Assembly (NCBI RefSeq): GCF_013373795.3
Contig: NZ_CP088022.1
Coordinates: 4,154,001-4,218,000, forward strand
DNA length: 64,000 nucleotides
From: Bradyrhizobium quebecense
GTDB taxonomy: Bacteria > Pseudomonadota > Alphaproteobacteria > Rhizobiales > Xanthobacteraceae
Reading direction: 5' to 3'
Below the pieces are notes generated by a model, which had not been told where the DNA came from, did not search any database, and worked only from the letters and a program-made list of their open reading frames with translations. Position numbers and translations under genes: made by a program. Below, piece after piece: positions 1-8,643 of this stretch (its first letter is position 1; every line of letters begins with the position of its first letter).

Positions 1-857
1 CGCGGCACCGCGACGAGGTTGCCGAGCGCCCGCGAATAGCGTTCCGCCACCTTGTTGCGCGCGGCGATCTCATCGTCGAAGATCTTCAGCTTCTCGAGCA
101 GGATAGCCGCCTGCATGGTGTCGAGCCGCGCCGTGAGGCCGAGCCGCACGTTGTCGTACTTGTCCGAGCCCTGGCCGTGGACGCGGATGCTGCGCAGCGT
201 GCGCGCGAGCTCCTCGTCGTCGGTGAAGATCGCGCCGCCGTCGCCGAAACAGCCGAGCGGCTTGGCCGGGAAGAAGCTGGTGCCGGTCGCGAGGCCGAAA
301 GTGCCGAGCCTGCGGTTCTTGTAGGTTGCGCCAAAGCCCTGCGCGGCATCGTCGAGCACGAACAGGCCCTCGGCCTCGGCGACCGCGCCGATCGCATCGT
401 GATCGGCGCTCTGGCCGAACAGGTCGACCGGGATCACGGCAACCGGCTTCAGCCCGCGTGCGCGCGCCGTCGCAATGCCGCGCTTCAACGAATTGACGTC
501 GATGTTGAAGGTCTCCTCATCGACATCGACGAAAACCGGCGTCGCGCCGGTCAGCGTCACGACTTCGCCGGTCGCGCAGAAGGTGAAGGTCGGGCAGAGC
601 ACCGCATCGCCCGGCCCGACATTCTTCGCCATCAGGACCATCAGCAGCGCGTCGGTGCCGCTGGCGCAGCTCACCACGTGCTTGGCGCCGCTATAGTCCG
701 CCAGCGCCTTCTCCAGCGCAGTGACTTCCGGACCGTTGATGAACTGGCAATGGTCGAGCACGCGCGCGACCGCGTCATCGATCGACTTGCCGAGCCGCCG
801 GCGCTGCGCGGCGATATCGATGAAGGGAATGGGCTCAAGCTGCATATGCTGGTTCAT
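1..857 (-). CDS. DegT/DnrJ/EryC1/StrS-family sugar aminotransferase (C-terminus outside window)
   Basis: PLP-dependent aminotransferase that would aminate a keto group on a nucleotide sugar for surface polysaccharide synthesis. The translation begins MNQHMQLEPIPFIDIAAQRR, typical of the WbpE/WlbC/DegT group. It has the GTDALL cofactor-binding stretch, the DDAAQGFG motif and the Schiff-base lysine in FFPAKPLG (about residue 199). Only the first 285 residues of a roughly 380-residue family lie in the window. An alternative start is Met5. A Gfo/Idh oxidoreductase lies 33 bp upstream on the same strand. That pair is the usual way to make a 3-amino sugar such as UDP-GlcNAc3NAcA: oxidise, then transaminate. 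The exact sugar cannot be read from sequence. Confidence 0.85.
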   Translation of the reverse strand, partial: MNQHMQLEPIPFIDIAAQRRRLGKSIDDAVARVLDHCQFINGPEVTALEKALADYSGAKHVVSCASGTDALLMVLMAKNVGPGDAVLCPTFTFCATGEVVTLTGATPVFVDVDEETFNIDVNSLKRGIATARARGLKPVAVIPVDLFGQSADHDAIGAVAEAEGLFVLDDAAQGFGATYKNRRLGTFGLATGTSFFPAKPLGCFGDGGAIFTDDEELARTLRSIRVHGQGSDKYDNVRLGLTARLDTMQAAILLEKLKIFDDEIAARNKVAERYSRALGNLVAVP

Positions 858-890
858 GGAAGCTCTTTGCACGTGTTGAATGAATGACAA

Positions 891-1907
891 TCAGCCGGCG
901 ATGCGGCGCGGTCCCTTGCGCATCGTCGATGCGGCGGGCCGGGCCGGCGATTCCAGGCAGCGGATCGCGATCTCGAGGCTCGCCACGCCTTCGTCGCCGG
1001 ACACCGCCGGCAGCTTGCCGGTGCGCACGGCATCGAGGAAGGCGATCAGCTCGGCGCGCAACGGCTCGTCGTGCCCGACCGGCAGATGACGCATCGAATA
1101 GCTGCCGTCCGGCTTGAAGCCGAAGCATTCGGTGACCTGGCGCGTGAGCAGGTCGCCCATCACGTATTTGCCGCGGGTCGCGACCGTCACGTTGCGCGCC
1201 TTGAACGGCGTCAGCCAGTTGGTGTTGATGTGGGCGAGCACACCGGACGCCGTGCGGAATTGCAGCAGCGCGATGTCCTCGCGCTCGGCGACCGCGCTCG
1301 AAAGCTGCGGCTGCACCTCGACGATGTCGGACTCGGTGAACCAGCGGATCAGGTCGATGTCGTGCACGGCGAGGTCGATCACGACGCCGACATTGGACAT
1401 CCGCGGCGGGAACGGGCCGACCCGGGTGATGCCGATCGACAGGATATCCTCGCCCGAGATCGCCTGCTTGATCGCGGCGACCGCCGGATTGAAGCGCTCG
1501 ACATGGCCGACCATTAGCGTGACGCCGGCCCGCTCGGCGGCTGCGACGATCTCGCGGCCCTCTTCGACCGTGGAGGCGACCGGCTTTTCGACCAGGATGT
1601 GGATGTTGCGCGCGATGCAGGCGAGCGCGATCTCGTGATGAAGGTGGGTGGGTGCTGCGATCGTCACCGCATCGATGCCCTCGGCAAGCAGCTGATCGAG
1701 GCTTTCGAAGGCGCGGCAACCGACCAGGTCGATGGCGCGTGTGCGGTGCTCCGGCAGCGGATCGACGATGCCGATCAGCACGACGCCGGGCAGTCCGGCC
1801 AGCACGCGGGCATGGTTGCTGCCCATCACGCCGGCGCCGATCACGCCGACGCGCAATGCGCGGCCGATATCGGCCCTCGCGCCGGCTGCGGACACTTTTG
1901 CATTCAT
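891..1907 (-). CDS. Gfo/Idh/MocA-family NAD(P)-dependent sugar oxidoreductase
   Basis: A 338-residue dehydrogenase. The N-terminal Rossmann fold has the dinucleotide motif GVIGAGVMG (residues 21-29) and the family signature EKP (107-109), whose lysine is catalytic. The C-terminal half carries the VHDIDL segment of the substrate domain. It lies 33 bp before the DegT-type aminotransferase on the same strand, so the pair is probably co-transcribed. By analogy with WbpB/WlbA plus WbpE it may oxidise the C3 hydroxyl of a UDP-HexNAc uronate; this is inference. An alternative ATG lies at 1903. The first 15 or so residues are poorly conserved in character, so the start is uncertain. Confidence 0.8.
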   Translation of the reverse strand: MNAKVSAAGARADIGRALRVGVIGAGVMGSNHARVLAGLPGVVLIGIVDPLPEHRTRAIDLVGCRAFESLDQLLAEGIDAVTIAAPTHLHHEIALACIARNIHILVEKPVASTVEEGREIVAAAERAGVTLMVGHVERFNPAVAAIKQAISGEDILSIGITRVGPFPPRMSNVGVVIDLAVHDIDLIRWFTESDIVEVQPQLSSAVAEREDIALLQFRTASGVLAHINTNWLTPFKARNVTVATRGKYVMGDLLTRQVTECFGFKPDGSYSMRHLPVGHDEPLRAELIAFLDAVRTGKLPAVSGDEGVASLEIAIRCLESPARPAASTMRKGPRRIAG

Positions 1908-2156
1908 ATCGTAGACCCCAAGTAGCGTTCTGGCGGTTGTCCCGGCTCCTCAAGGAGCCATCCCGGCTCCGGGAGAATCAGACCAAGGCCCCTCGTCCCG
2001 ATCTGCGCCTCCGGCGCAAATCACCCCGCTTCGTTGGCAGCCGCTATAGCACGGCGTCACAAATGTGGCGAATGCCAACGGCGAAATCCGGACACGTTTT
2101 GATTCAAAGAGTTACATCGTCCCGCGCCCGGCGATTAGTGCGGGAACCGGCTCGCC

Positions 2157-3569
2157 TCAGCTGCGCCGGTAGTCGTCCTCGATGCGGATGATGTCGTCCT
2201 CGCCGAAATAGCTGCCGGTCTGCACCTCGATCAGCTCGAGCTGGATCTTGCCGGGATTCTCCAGCCGGTGCACCGCGCCGATCGGGATGTAGATCGACTC
2301 GTTCTCGTGCACCGTCTTGATCAGCTCGTTGACGGTGACCTGGGCGGTGCCGCGCACCACGATCCAGTGCTCGGAGCGGTGATGGTGCTTCTGCAACGAC
2401 AGCCGCCCGCCCGGCTTGACGATGATGCGCTTGACCTGGTGGCGGTCGCCATTGTCGACCGACTGATAGGAGCCCCAGGGGCGATGCACCTTGATGTGGT
2501 TCTCAGTCACCCCGGGCGCCGTCACTTTCAATTTCGCGACAAGCCGCTTCAGCCCGTTGGCGTCCTTCTGGCGTGACACCAGCACGGCGTCCTGGGTCGC
2601 GACCACGACGAGGTCGTCGACGCCTTCGAGCGCGACCAGCGCCCGGTCGGTCGAGACGTTGCAATTGCGGGAGTCCTCGAACACCGCCGCGCCGCGCGCC
2701 GCGTTGCCGAGGCTGTCCTTGTCGGAGAGCTCCCAGACCTGGCGCCACGAGCCGATGTCGGACCAGCCGCACGCCACCGGCACCACCGCGGCAAGAGCGG
2801 TCTTCTCCATCACGGCGTAATCGATCGAGATCGCCTTTGCGGCGCCGAACGCCGCTGCATCGAGCTTGACGAAGCCGAGATCGCGCGTCGCCGTGGTGAC
2901 CGCCTGCTCCACCGCGGCAATGCTGTCGGCATCGACGTTGCGATACTCGTCGAGCAGCACGCCGGCGCGGAACATGAAGTTGCCGCTGTTCCAGAGATAG
3001 CCCGCATCGATATAGTCTGCCGCCGTTGCGGCATCCGGCTTCTCGACGAATTTTGCCACCGCGCGCACCTCGCCGGCGACCACCTCACCCGGGCTGATGT
3101 AGCCGTATTCGGTCGCGGGCCGTTCCGGCTTGACGCCGAAGGTCACGATGCGGCCGGCTTCGGCAGCCACCAATCCGCCGCGGCATGCGGCGACGAAGGC
3201 CGGCGTATCCCGCACCAGATGGTCGGCGGCGAGCGCCAGCACGATCGCTTCGCTGTCACGGCTCTGCGCAAATGTCGCACCGGCCGCGATCGCGGGCCCG
3301 GAGTCGCGGCGCATCGGCTCCAGCAGCACGTCGGCCTCGCGGCCGATCTCGGCCAGCTGCTCCAGCACCATGAAGCGATAGGCCTCGTTGGTGATCACGA
3401 TCGGCCGCTCGAACAGACCGGCGTCGGAGACCCGCAGCAGCGTCTCCTGGAAGGTCGAGCGCGCCCCGAACAGCGACAGGAACTGCTTCGGATGCACCTC
3501 GCGTGACGCCGGCCAGAGCCGCGTCCCTGCGCCGCCGCACATGATCAGGGGAATAATTCGTCGATCCAT
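2157..3569 (-). CDS. manC: Mannose-1-phosphate guanylyltransferase / mannose-6-phosphate isomerase (type II, bifunctional)
   Basis: Makes GDP-mannose from mannose-1-P and interconverts Fru-6-P and Man-6-P. From the ATG at 3569 the protein is 470 residues. It opens MDRRIIPLIMCGGAGTRLWP, the nucleotidyltransferase loop, followed by the HPKQFLSLFG segment. The C-terminal 110 residues are the cupin isomerase domain with PWGSYQ, QKHHHRSEHW and a GAVHRLENPG metal-site region. The frame is open to 3623, but GAGG lies 8-11 bases before the 3569 ATG, which matches where the family starts. GDP-mannose is the substrate of the gmd/fcl pair at 50.8-52.9 kb and of mannosyltransferases. It is divergent from the flippase-like gene. 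Confidence 0.93.
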   Translation of the reverse strand: MDRRIIPLIMCGGAGTRLWPASREVHPKQFLSLFGARSTFQETLLRVSDAGLFERPIVITNEAYRFMVLEQLAEIGREADVLLEPMRRDSGPAIAAGATFAQSRDSEAIVLALAADHLVRDTPAFVAACRGGLVAAEAGRIVTFGVKPERPATEYGYISPGEVVAGEVRAVAKFVEKPDAATAADYIDAGYLWNSGNFMFRAGVLLDEYRNVDADSIAAVEQAVTTATRDLGFVKLDAAAFGAAKAISIDYAVMEKTALAAVVPVACGWSDIGSWRQVWELSDKDSLGNAARGAAVFEDSRNCNVSTDRALVALEGVDDLVVVATQDAVLVSRQKDANGLKRLVAKLKVTAPGVTENHIKVHRPWGSYQSVDNGDRHQVKRIIVKPGGRLSLQKHHHRSEHWIVVRGTAQVTVNELIKTVHENESIYIPIGAVHRLENPGKIQLELIEVQTGSYFGEDDIIRIEDDYRRS

Positions 3570-3921
3570 CGATGCCTCAAGTCCTGTCGTGCCAGTCCTG
3601 GCGTGTCCATTCGCGGACGGCACACCAAATTGGCCCGGGCCGTCGTGGCCGGCAGCCCTGTTACCTGGGAAGCACGATCCGGGCAGTCACGCGCCCCGCA
3701 CACGTCTGGTCGGATCTTACCGGTCTTGTAAACTCCTGGTGAACGGCTGGCCGTTCCCCGTCCCGGCATCTTTAGCCGCCCCTTCGCGCCTGCCGCAATA
3801 GGGACCAGTACGGGTATTGCCAGATCGGTGCGGAAACCATACCAAGGCGGCGAATTTGGGCGCGCGAAAGCGTTTTGCGCTGTTTTTGACACATCCTGAA
3901 AACCTGGCAGCGCGAACGGAA
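3570..3921. other. Divergent intergenic region manC / flippase-like gene
   Basis: A 352-bp stretch between two divergent genes, so both promoters should lie here. A TTGACA hexamer is present at 3886-3891, but no convincing -10 follows at standard spacing. No open frame with coding character was seen. Confidence 0.4.
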
Positions 3922-4887
3922 ATGCGCCGAATCCTGCTTTCGACCGTCAAGATCCTGATCTCGGCTGCGCTGCTCTATTTCTCGCTGCGCAAGGTCAACC
4001 TGTATGATCTGGCCTCCCGCATCCAGGTCGAGAGCCTAGGCTGGCTCGGCCTCGCTATCGCGGTCACCTTCCTGCAGATCTTTCTCGGGGTGCTGCGCTG
4101 GCGCGAGATCAGCGTGGAGTGCGGCGCGCCGCTGGAAACCGCGCAGGCGATGCGCTTCAACGTGATCGGCACCTTCTTCAACCAGACCCTGCCGTCCTCG
4201 ATCGGCGGCGACGCCGTGCGGCTTTGGCTCGTCGCGCGCGCCGGTGCGGGTTGGCGCGCAGCCACCTATTCGATCTTCGTCGATCGCGCGGTCGGACTGA
4301 TCGCGCTGGCCGTCGTCATCGCAGCCACCCTGCCCTGGAGCTATCGGCTGATCTCCGATACCCACGGCTGGATGGCGTTGCTGCTGCTCGACATCGCCGC
4401 GCTTGCGGCCGGCTTTGGTTTCCTCGTGATCGGCCTGTTGCCGTGGCCCTGGCTGAAGCAGTGGTGGGCAACGCACCACATCCACGCCTGCGCGGTCATC
4501 GCGAACCGGGTGTTGTTCAGCCGCAAGCACGGATTGCGCGTCGCGACCCTTTCGATCGCCATTCACGTGGTGACCGTCGTGATCGGCTGGTGCGTGGTGA
4601 AATCGATCACGGCCCCCGTCACCTTCGGCCAGATCTTCCAATTGTTGCCCCCGGTCATGCTGATCACGATGATGCCGATCTCGATCGCGGGCTGGGGGGT
4701 GCGCGAGGCCACGATGGCGCTGGCCTTCGGCTATGCCGGCCTGATCGCGAATGAAGGCGTCAACATCTCGCTGCTGTTCGGCGCGGTGTCGTTCGCGGTC
4801 GGTGTGTTCGGCGGCCTGGTGTGGATCCTGAGCCCGGAAAAGGCCGCCAAGGGCGCCGAGCCGATCGAAGTCCCGGGATCGCAGTGA
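3922..4887 (+). CDS. Lysylphosphatidylglycerol synthase TM-region / UPF0104 family membrane protein (flippase-like)
   Basis: A 321-residue polytopic membrane protein with about eight hydrophobic segments, starting MRRILLSTVKILISAALLYF. It carries the family hallmarks FNQTLPSSIGGDAVR and ISIAGWGVREA, found in the integral-membrane half of MprF and in many proteins of polysaccharide loci. The role is unproven; lipid-linked sugar or phospholipid movement is the usual guess. The ATG at 3922 is preceded by GGAA. The frame is open further upstream, but that extension is hydrophilic and unlike the family. The gene ends 10 bp before the initiating glycosyltransferase and is probably co-transcribed with it. 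Confidence 0.75.
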   Translation: MRRILLSTVKILISAALLYFSLRKVNLYDLASRIQVESLGWLGLAIAVTFLQIFLGVLRWREISVECGAPLETAQAMRFNVIGTFFNQTLPSSIGGDAVRLWLVARAGAGWRAATYSIFVDRAVGLIALAVVIAATLPWSYRLISDTHGWMALLLLDIAALAAGFGFLVIGLLPWPWLKQWWATHHIHACAVIANRVLFSRKHGLRVATLSIAIHVVTVVIGWCVVKSITAPVTFGQIFQLLPPVMLITMMPISIAGWGVREATMALAFGYAGLIANEGVNISLLFGAVSFAVGVFGGLVWILSPEKAAKGAEPIEVPGSQ

Positions 4888-4897
4888 CCGGACCAGA

Positions 4898-5908
4898 ATG
4901 AGCAGTTTCGAGACCCTCCTGTCATTGATCGCAGCGTTGCTGGCCGCATCGATCTCGGCCGTCCTGATCCGCGCGACGCGGCCTCTGCTGCTGCGCGTGG
5001 CACTGGCGAAGCCGAATGCGCGCTCGTCGCACCGCATTCCAACGCCACAGGGCGCCGGCATCGCGGTCATCGCAGCCACGCTGCTGGCGGGCGGGATCGT
5101 CATCGTGCTGGCCGGATCGCCGGACCTCACGATACCATTCACGGTGTTCGCGGCCTGCCTGTTCATCGCGGTGGTGGGCTTTGCCGACGACATCCGGTCG
5201 CTACCTGTCGTCCCGCGCCTGTTGCTGCAGGCGGCCGCGGTTGCAGCCGTGGTGTTTTCGGCGCCGGCCGATCTCAGGCTCGTTCCGGCCTGCCCGGTCT
5301 GGCTCGAACGCGGCCTGCTGCTGATCGCCGGCCTCTGGTTCGTGAACCTCGTCAACTTCATGGACGGGCTCGACCTGATGACGGCGGCCGAGGCCGTGCC
5401 GATCACGGTGGCCGTCGCCCTGCTCGGCAGCTTCGGCCATGTGCCCGCGGCTTGCGCGCTGGTCGCGGCAGCGCTGTGCGGCGCGCTGCTCGGCTTCGCG
5501 CCGTTCAACCGGCCGGTGGCAAAGATATTCCTCGGCGATGTCGGCAGCCTGCCGATCGGCTTGCTGCTGGGCTGGTGCCTGCTCGAGCTTGCCCTGCATC
5601 AGCAATTCGCCGCCGCGCTGCTGCTGCCGCTATATTATTTGACCGATGCGACGGTCACGCTGTTTCGCCGCATCGCGCGGCGCGAGCCGTTCTGGTCCGC
5701 GCACCGCTCGCACTTCTATCAGCGCGCGACCGACAACGGATTTGTGGTGTGGCGCGTCGTCGGCGAGGTCTTTGCACTCAACGTGGCGTTGGCGCTGCTC
5801 GCATTCGCCTCGGTCGCCCTCAATTCCCTCGCCGCAGACATCGTCCTGCTGCTGGCCGGCGCGCTCGCCGTCGCCTGGCAACTGCGCCGGTTCTCGCGAC
5901 CGTTCTGA
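4898..5908 (+). CDS. WecA/WbpL-family polyprenyl-phosphate N-acetylhexosamine-1-phosphate transferase
   Basis: A 336-residue multi-span inner-membrane enzyme that transfers a HexNAc-1-phosphate (or 6-deoxy-HexNAc-1-P) from a UDP sugar to undecaprenyl phosphate, the first committed step of O-antigen synthesis. Visible family motifs are ADDIR (96-100), NFMDGLDLM (153-161), FLGDVGS (211-217) and the cytosolic HRSHFYQ (269-275). The neighbouring WbpM-type dehydratase and 4-keto-reductase suggest a 6-deoxy sugar donor, as for WbpL in Pseudomonas and WreU in Rhizobium etli. MraY or WecA housekeeping roles are less likely here. The gene is followed by a repeat and the nested insertion element. Confidence 0.85.
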   Translation: MSSFETLLSLIAALLAASISAVLIRATRPLLLRVALAKPNARSSHRIPTPQGAGIAVIAATLLAGGIVIVLAGSPDLTIPFTVFAACLFIAVVGFADDIRSLPVVPRLLLQAAAVAAVVFSAPADLRLVPACPVWLERGLLLIAGLWFVNLVNFMDGLDLMTAAEAVPITVAVALLGSFGHVPAACALVAAALCGALLGFAPFNRPVAKIFLGDVGSLPIGLLLGWCLLELALHQQFAAALLLPLYYLTDATVTLFRRIARREPFWSAHRSHFYQRATDNGFVVWRVVGEVFALNVALALLAFASVALNSLAADIVLLLAGALAVAWQLRRFSRPF

Positions 5909-5916
5909 TCGGGCCG

Positions 5917-5969
5917 GAGCGTTTTCCAGCGAAGTGGCTACCGGTTCGCGTGAAGAAAACGCGTCAAAA
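5917..5969. repeat. Dispersed palindromic repeat, GAGCGTTTTC...GAAAACGC type
   Basis: Begins gagcgttttc and ends gaaaacgcgtcaaaa, so the arms can pair as an 8-bp stem (GCGTTTTC/GAAAACGC). A related copy lies at 61430-61470. It follows the stop of the initiating transferase and may serve as a transcript end. Confidence 0.6.
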
Positions 5970-5978
5970 TAAAATCTA

Positions 5979-5995
5979 GAGCGGGATGGGTCTAG
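5979..5995 (+). repeat. Left terminal inverted repeat of the IS630-family element
   Basis: gagcgggatgggtctag, which matches the right end in 16 of 17 positions when reversed and complemented. It is preceded by TA. Confidence 0.85.
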
Positions 5996-6117
5996 TTTGA
6001 ATCGATTGAGGATTGAACTAAGCCGCTGCCGCGGCGTAGGGGGCAAGGTGGCATAGATCGCCTCCTGGCTGAGAGGATGTGGGTGTTGGAGCCCCCCCCT
6101 CAGACAGGAGTATCGAG

Positions 6118-6979
6118 ATGGCCGATTTGAGCCCTCTTCGCCGCCGCATGATCGAAGACATGACCGTCCGCAATCTGTCGCCGGCGACGCAAAGATCCTA
6201 CATCAGCGCGGTTTCGAAGTTCAGCCGCTATTTTGGCCGATCGCCTGACCGGTTAGAGCTGGAAGACGTCCGCGCCTTCCAGGTGCATTTGGTCTCGACC
6301 GGCATCTCATGGCCGGCGCTGAACCAGATCGTCTGTGCGCTACGGTTTTTCTACGGCGTCACGCTCGGCGAGGCGCTCATCCCAGAGCGCATTCCCTATG
6401 CGCGAGAACCGCGCAAGCTGCCGGTCGTTCTCAGCGCCGACGAAGTGGTTCAGTTTCTTGAAGCGGTATCGAGCCTGAAGAGCCGCGCCGCGCTCACCAC
6501 CGCCTATGCGGCCGGGCTCAGGGCCTCGGAGGTTGCGGGACTGCGGATCGAAGACATCGACAGCGCCCGCGGCGTCATCCAGGTGCGCCACGGCAAGGGC
6601 GCGAAGGATCGCAACGTGATGCTGTCGCCCCAGCTGCTGGGCATCCTGCGCACCTACTGGCGGCTCGCCCGGCCGCGGCTTTATCTGTTCCCTGGTCGTG
6701 ACGAAGATCATCCGATCGATCAGACCGTGCTGCATGCCGCCTGCCGGTCGGCGGTGAAGGCTGCGGGCCTGACCAAGCAGCGTCACGCTGCACACGCTGC
6801 GCCACAGCTTCGCGACACATCTTCTCGAGAACGGAACCGATATCCGGATCATCCAGGTCTTGCTCGGGCACAATAATTTGTCGTCGACAGCGCGCTACAC
6901 GCAGGTCGCCACCGATACGATCCGAGCGACGCAGAGCCCGCTCGATCGCCTGTCGCTGGAGGTGACGCCACCTGGATGA
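6118..6979 (+). pseudogene. Tyrosine recombinase/integrase of the IS91-like element, frameshifted
   Basis: From ATG 6118 (AGGAG about 9 bases upstream) the protein reads MADLSPLRRRMIEDMTVRNL, with a SAM-like N-terminal core-binding domain and the first part of the catalytic domain (AYAAGLRASEVAGLRIEDID). Near 6775-6782 the frame must move by +1 to continue as [20 protein letters not shown] and STARYTQV. These hold the HxxR box and the nucleophilic tyrosine. Without the shift it ends at 6876 with no catalytic Arg, His or Tyr. One extra base (A6779) explains the break. In the shifted frame the stop TGA (6977-6979) overlaps the transposase start as ATGA. This is a decayed gene or, less likely, a site of recoding. 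Confidence 0.8.
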
Positions 6980-7001
6980 CCCGCAGCGGGATGCGGGTCA
7001 T
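6976..7001 (+). promoter_or_regulatory. Perfect 10-bp stem-loop over the transposase start codon
   Basis: atgacccgca (6976-6985), a 6-base loop, then tgcgggtcat (6992-7001). The first ATG of the transposase forms the foot of the hairpin and a second in-frame ATG begins at 7000. Terminating ribosomes from the upstream recombinase frame (TGA 6977-6979) would open it, which suggests translational coupling. This is inference from sequence. Confidence 0.55.
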
Positions 7002-8226
7002 GACCCGCTCCGACATCCGCTCCAACAGGCCCGCCATCGAGATTGCCGATATTCTGTGCCGGCATGGCGACGCCTATCGCCGTGTACATGCCGGTCATCT
7101 GGGGCGGGTCGAGCGGCGCGTGATGAGCGCGATCGTTGCGTGCCGGACCGAGGCGCTCGGCGGCCACATGCAGGCTTGCGACGACTGCGGCACGACACGC
7201 GTTGCCTATAATTCCTGCCGCAATCGGCACTGTCCGAAGTGTCAGGGGAGAGCCCGAGCCGCGTGGCTCGCCGCGCGTCAAGCCGACCTGCTTCCGGTTC
7301 CCTATTTCCACGTCGTCTTTACACTTCCCGCACCGATCGCCGCGATCGCTTTCCAGAACAAGGCCGTCGTCTATGCCATCCTGTTCAAGGCTGCCGCCGA
7401 GGCGATGACGACGCTCGCCGCCAATCCACGCCGGCTCGGCGGTGCGATCGGCGGCGTCGCCGTCCTCCACACCTGGGGACAGACGCTGATGCATCATCCC
7501 CACGTCCATTGCGTCGTTCCGGGTGGCGGCCTCTCGCCCGATGGCGCGCGCTGGACCGCTTGCCGACCGAACTTCTTCCTGGCCGTCAAACCGTTGTCCA
7601 GACTATTTCGCACACTTTTTCTCAAACGTCTGTCGGCAGCCTTCAACTCCGGTGCCTTGCGTTTCTTCGGCGATCTCGGAGCTCTGGCCGAGCCGGCTGC
7701 CTTTGCGGCCCACCTCGACGCCATGCGACGCATCAACTGGGTTGTTTACGCCAAGCGGCCCTTCGGCGGACCCGCACAGGTCCTGGCCTATCTCGGCCGC
7801 TACACCCATCGCGTCGCGATCGCCAACAGCCGGCTCGTCGCACTCGACGACGATCATGTCGCCTTCTCATGGAAGGACTATCGCCAAAACAGCGCGACAA
7901 AGATCATGAATCTCAAGCCCGATGAGTTCATTCGCCGTTTCCTGCTTCATACGCTGCCTGACGGCTTCCACCGCATCCGCCACTTCGGCTTCATGGCCAA
8001 CCGCCATCGCGCTGCCAAGCTCGCCCTTTGCCGCGAACTTCTCGATCATGAGCGAACAGCCCCAAACGATGGCCAGCCGTCGCCTGTGGATTCGGAGGCT
8101 CAAACCCGGGCCGAGGTTCCTGCCTGTCCCGATTGTGGTGGCGTCATGCGCATCATTGAGCGCTTTCGACATAGCTTCAGACGCCCCAGCCCTCGAACAT
8201 CACCGTTCCGATGCGACACATCGTGA
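6976..8226 (+). CDS. IS91-family transposase (zinc-binding N-terminus, Y2/HUH nuclease)
   Basis: A 416-residue transposase that would nick and move single-stranded DNA by a rolling-circle mechanism. The zinc region has CDDC (68-71) and [10 protein letters not shown] (81-90). The HUH-type metal motif is HPHVHC (174-179). Candidate catalytic tyrosines lie in YLGRYTHR (272-279: Tyr272 and Tyr276). The C-terminus has a further CPDCGG knuckle. In-frame ATGs at residues 1, 6 and 9 leave the start open. The first overlaps the recombinase stop as ATGA. The frame is intact, so the protein may be active. Confidence 0.9.
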   Translation: MTRSGMRVMTRSDIRSNRPAIEIADILCRHGDAYRRVHAGHLGRVERRVMSAIVACRTEALGGHMQACDDCGTTRVAYNSCRNRHCPKCQGRARAAWLAARQADLLPVPYFHVVFTLPAPIAAIAFQNKAVVYAILFKAAAEAMTTLAANPRRLGGAIGGVAVLHTWGQTLMHHPHVHCVVPGGGLSPDGARWTACRPNFFLAVKPLSRLFRTLFLKRLSAAFNSGALRFFGDLGALAEPAAFAAHLDAMRRINWVVYAKRPFGGPAQVLAYLGRYTHRVAIANSRLVALDDDHVAFSWKDYRQNSATKIMNLKPDEFIRRFLLHTLPDGFHRIRHFGFMANRHRAAKLALCRELLDHERTAPNDGQPSPVDSEAQTRAEVPACPDCGGVMRIIERFRHSFRRPSPRTSPFRCDTS

Positions 8227-8640
8227 GCCAAGTCATGTCGTGCACGACGATCATCATTCGTCATTTCGCTCCCAGCGTCTCGATCATCGCGGACGATGTC
8301 GAATCCGTGCTGTCACACTGCGCGACAACAACCGTCCGATGCAGCAAAAGGCCTATCGCGATCTCAGGCGAAGCGCGTCTGATCTCAACTCTTCCAGGAT
8401 GCGCACTCCTGTGTCTCTGCCTCACGCGCCGAGCCAGCAGATCGGGCATGGCGATCTCGAACAATCCCCATAGCTGCAAAACCGCGAATAGCCTCCCGCG
8501 CCTTCGTTCAATCCGGCTTCAATGAGGTCGCGTCATAAGCGCCTGCCGCGCCCTCGCGTGAGCGCGACCTCACAGAACCCTCCAGATTCCCAAATCAGGA
8601 GGCTTCTGATTCAACATGCTGGCTGGGAAGGAGGCCAGCA
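8227..8640 (+). other. Non-coding right part of the IS91-like element and IS630 leader
   Basis: A 414-bp interval between the two transposases. Nothing in it has coding character. It includes the presumed origin end of the IS91-like unit (to about 8612) with the hairpin at 8580-8602, then the leader of the IS630 transposase with its ribosome-binding site (ggaaggagg, about 8629-8637). Confidence 0.5.
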
Positions 8641-8643
8641 TGG

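Larger units (their letters stand above)
6004..8612 (+). mobile_element. IS91-like element carrying a tyrosine recombinase gene and a Y2/HUH transposase (approximate ends)
   Basis: The unit holds a recombinase reading frame and an IS91 transposase in one direction. It has no terminal inverted repeats and no visible target duplication, as expected for rolling-circle-type IS91 elements. The ends are inferred from where the IS630 left-end sequence (ending tttgaatc, 6003) stops and its leader (caacatgctggctgg, from 8612) resumes; each may be off by a few bases. A hairpin with CCTCC/GGAGG arms lies just inside the right end (8580-8602), where the origin end of such elements sits. Confidence 0.7.

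Noticed and set aside
8227..8525. Open frames after the IS91-like transposase
   Set aside because: No motifs, poor codon character and no ribosome-binding site; likely the non-coding end of the element.
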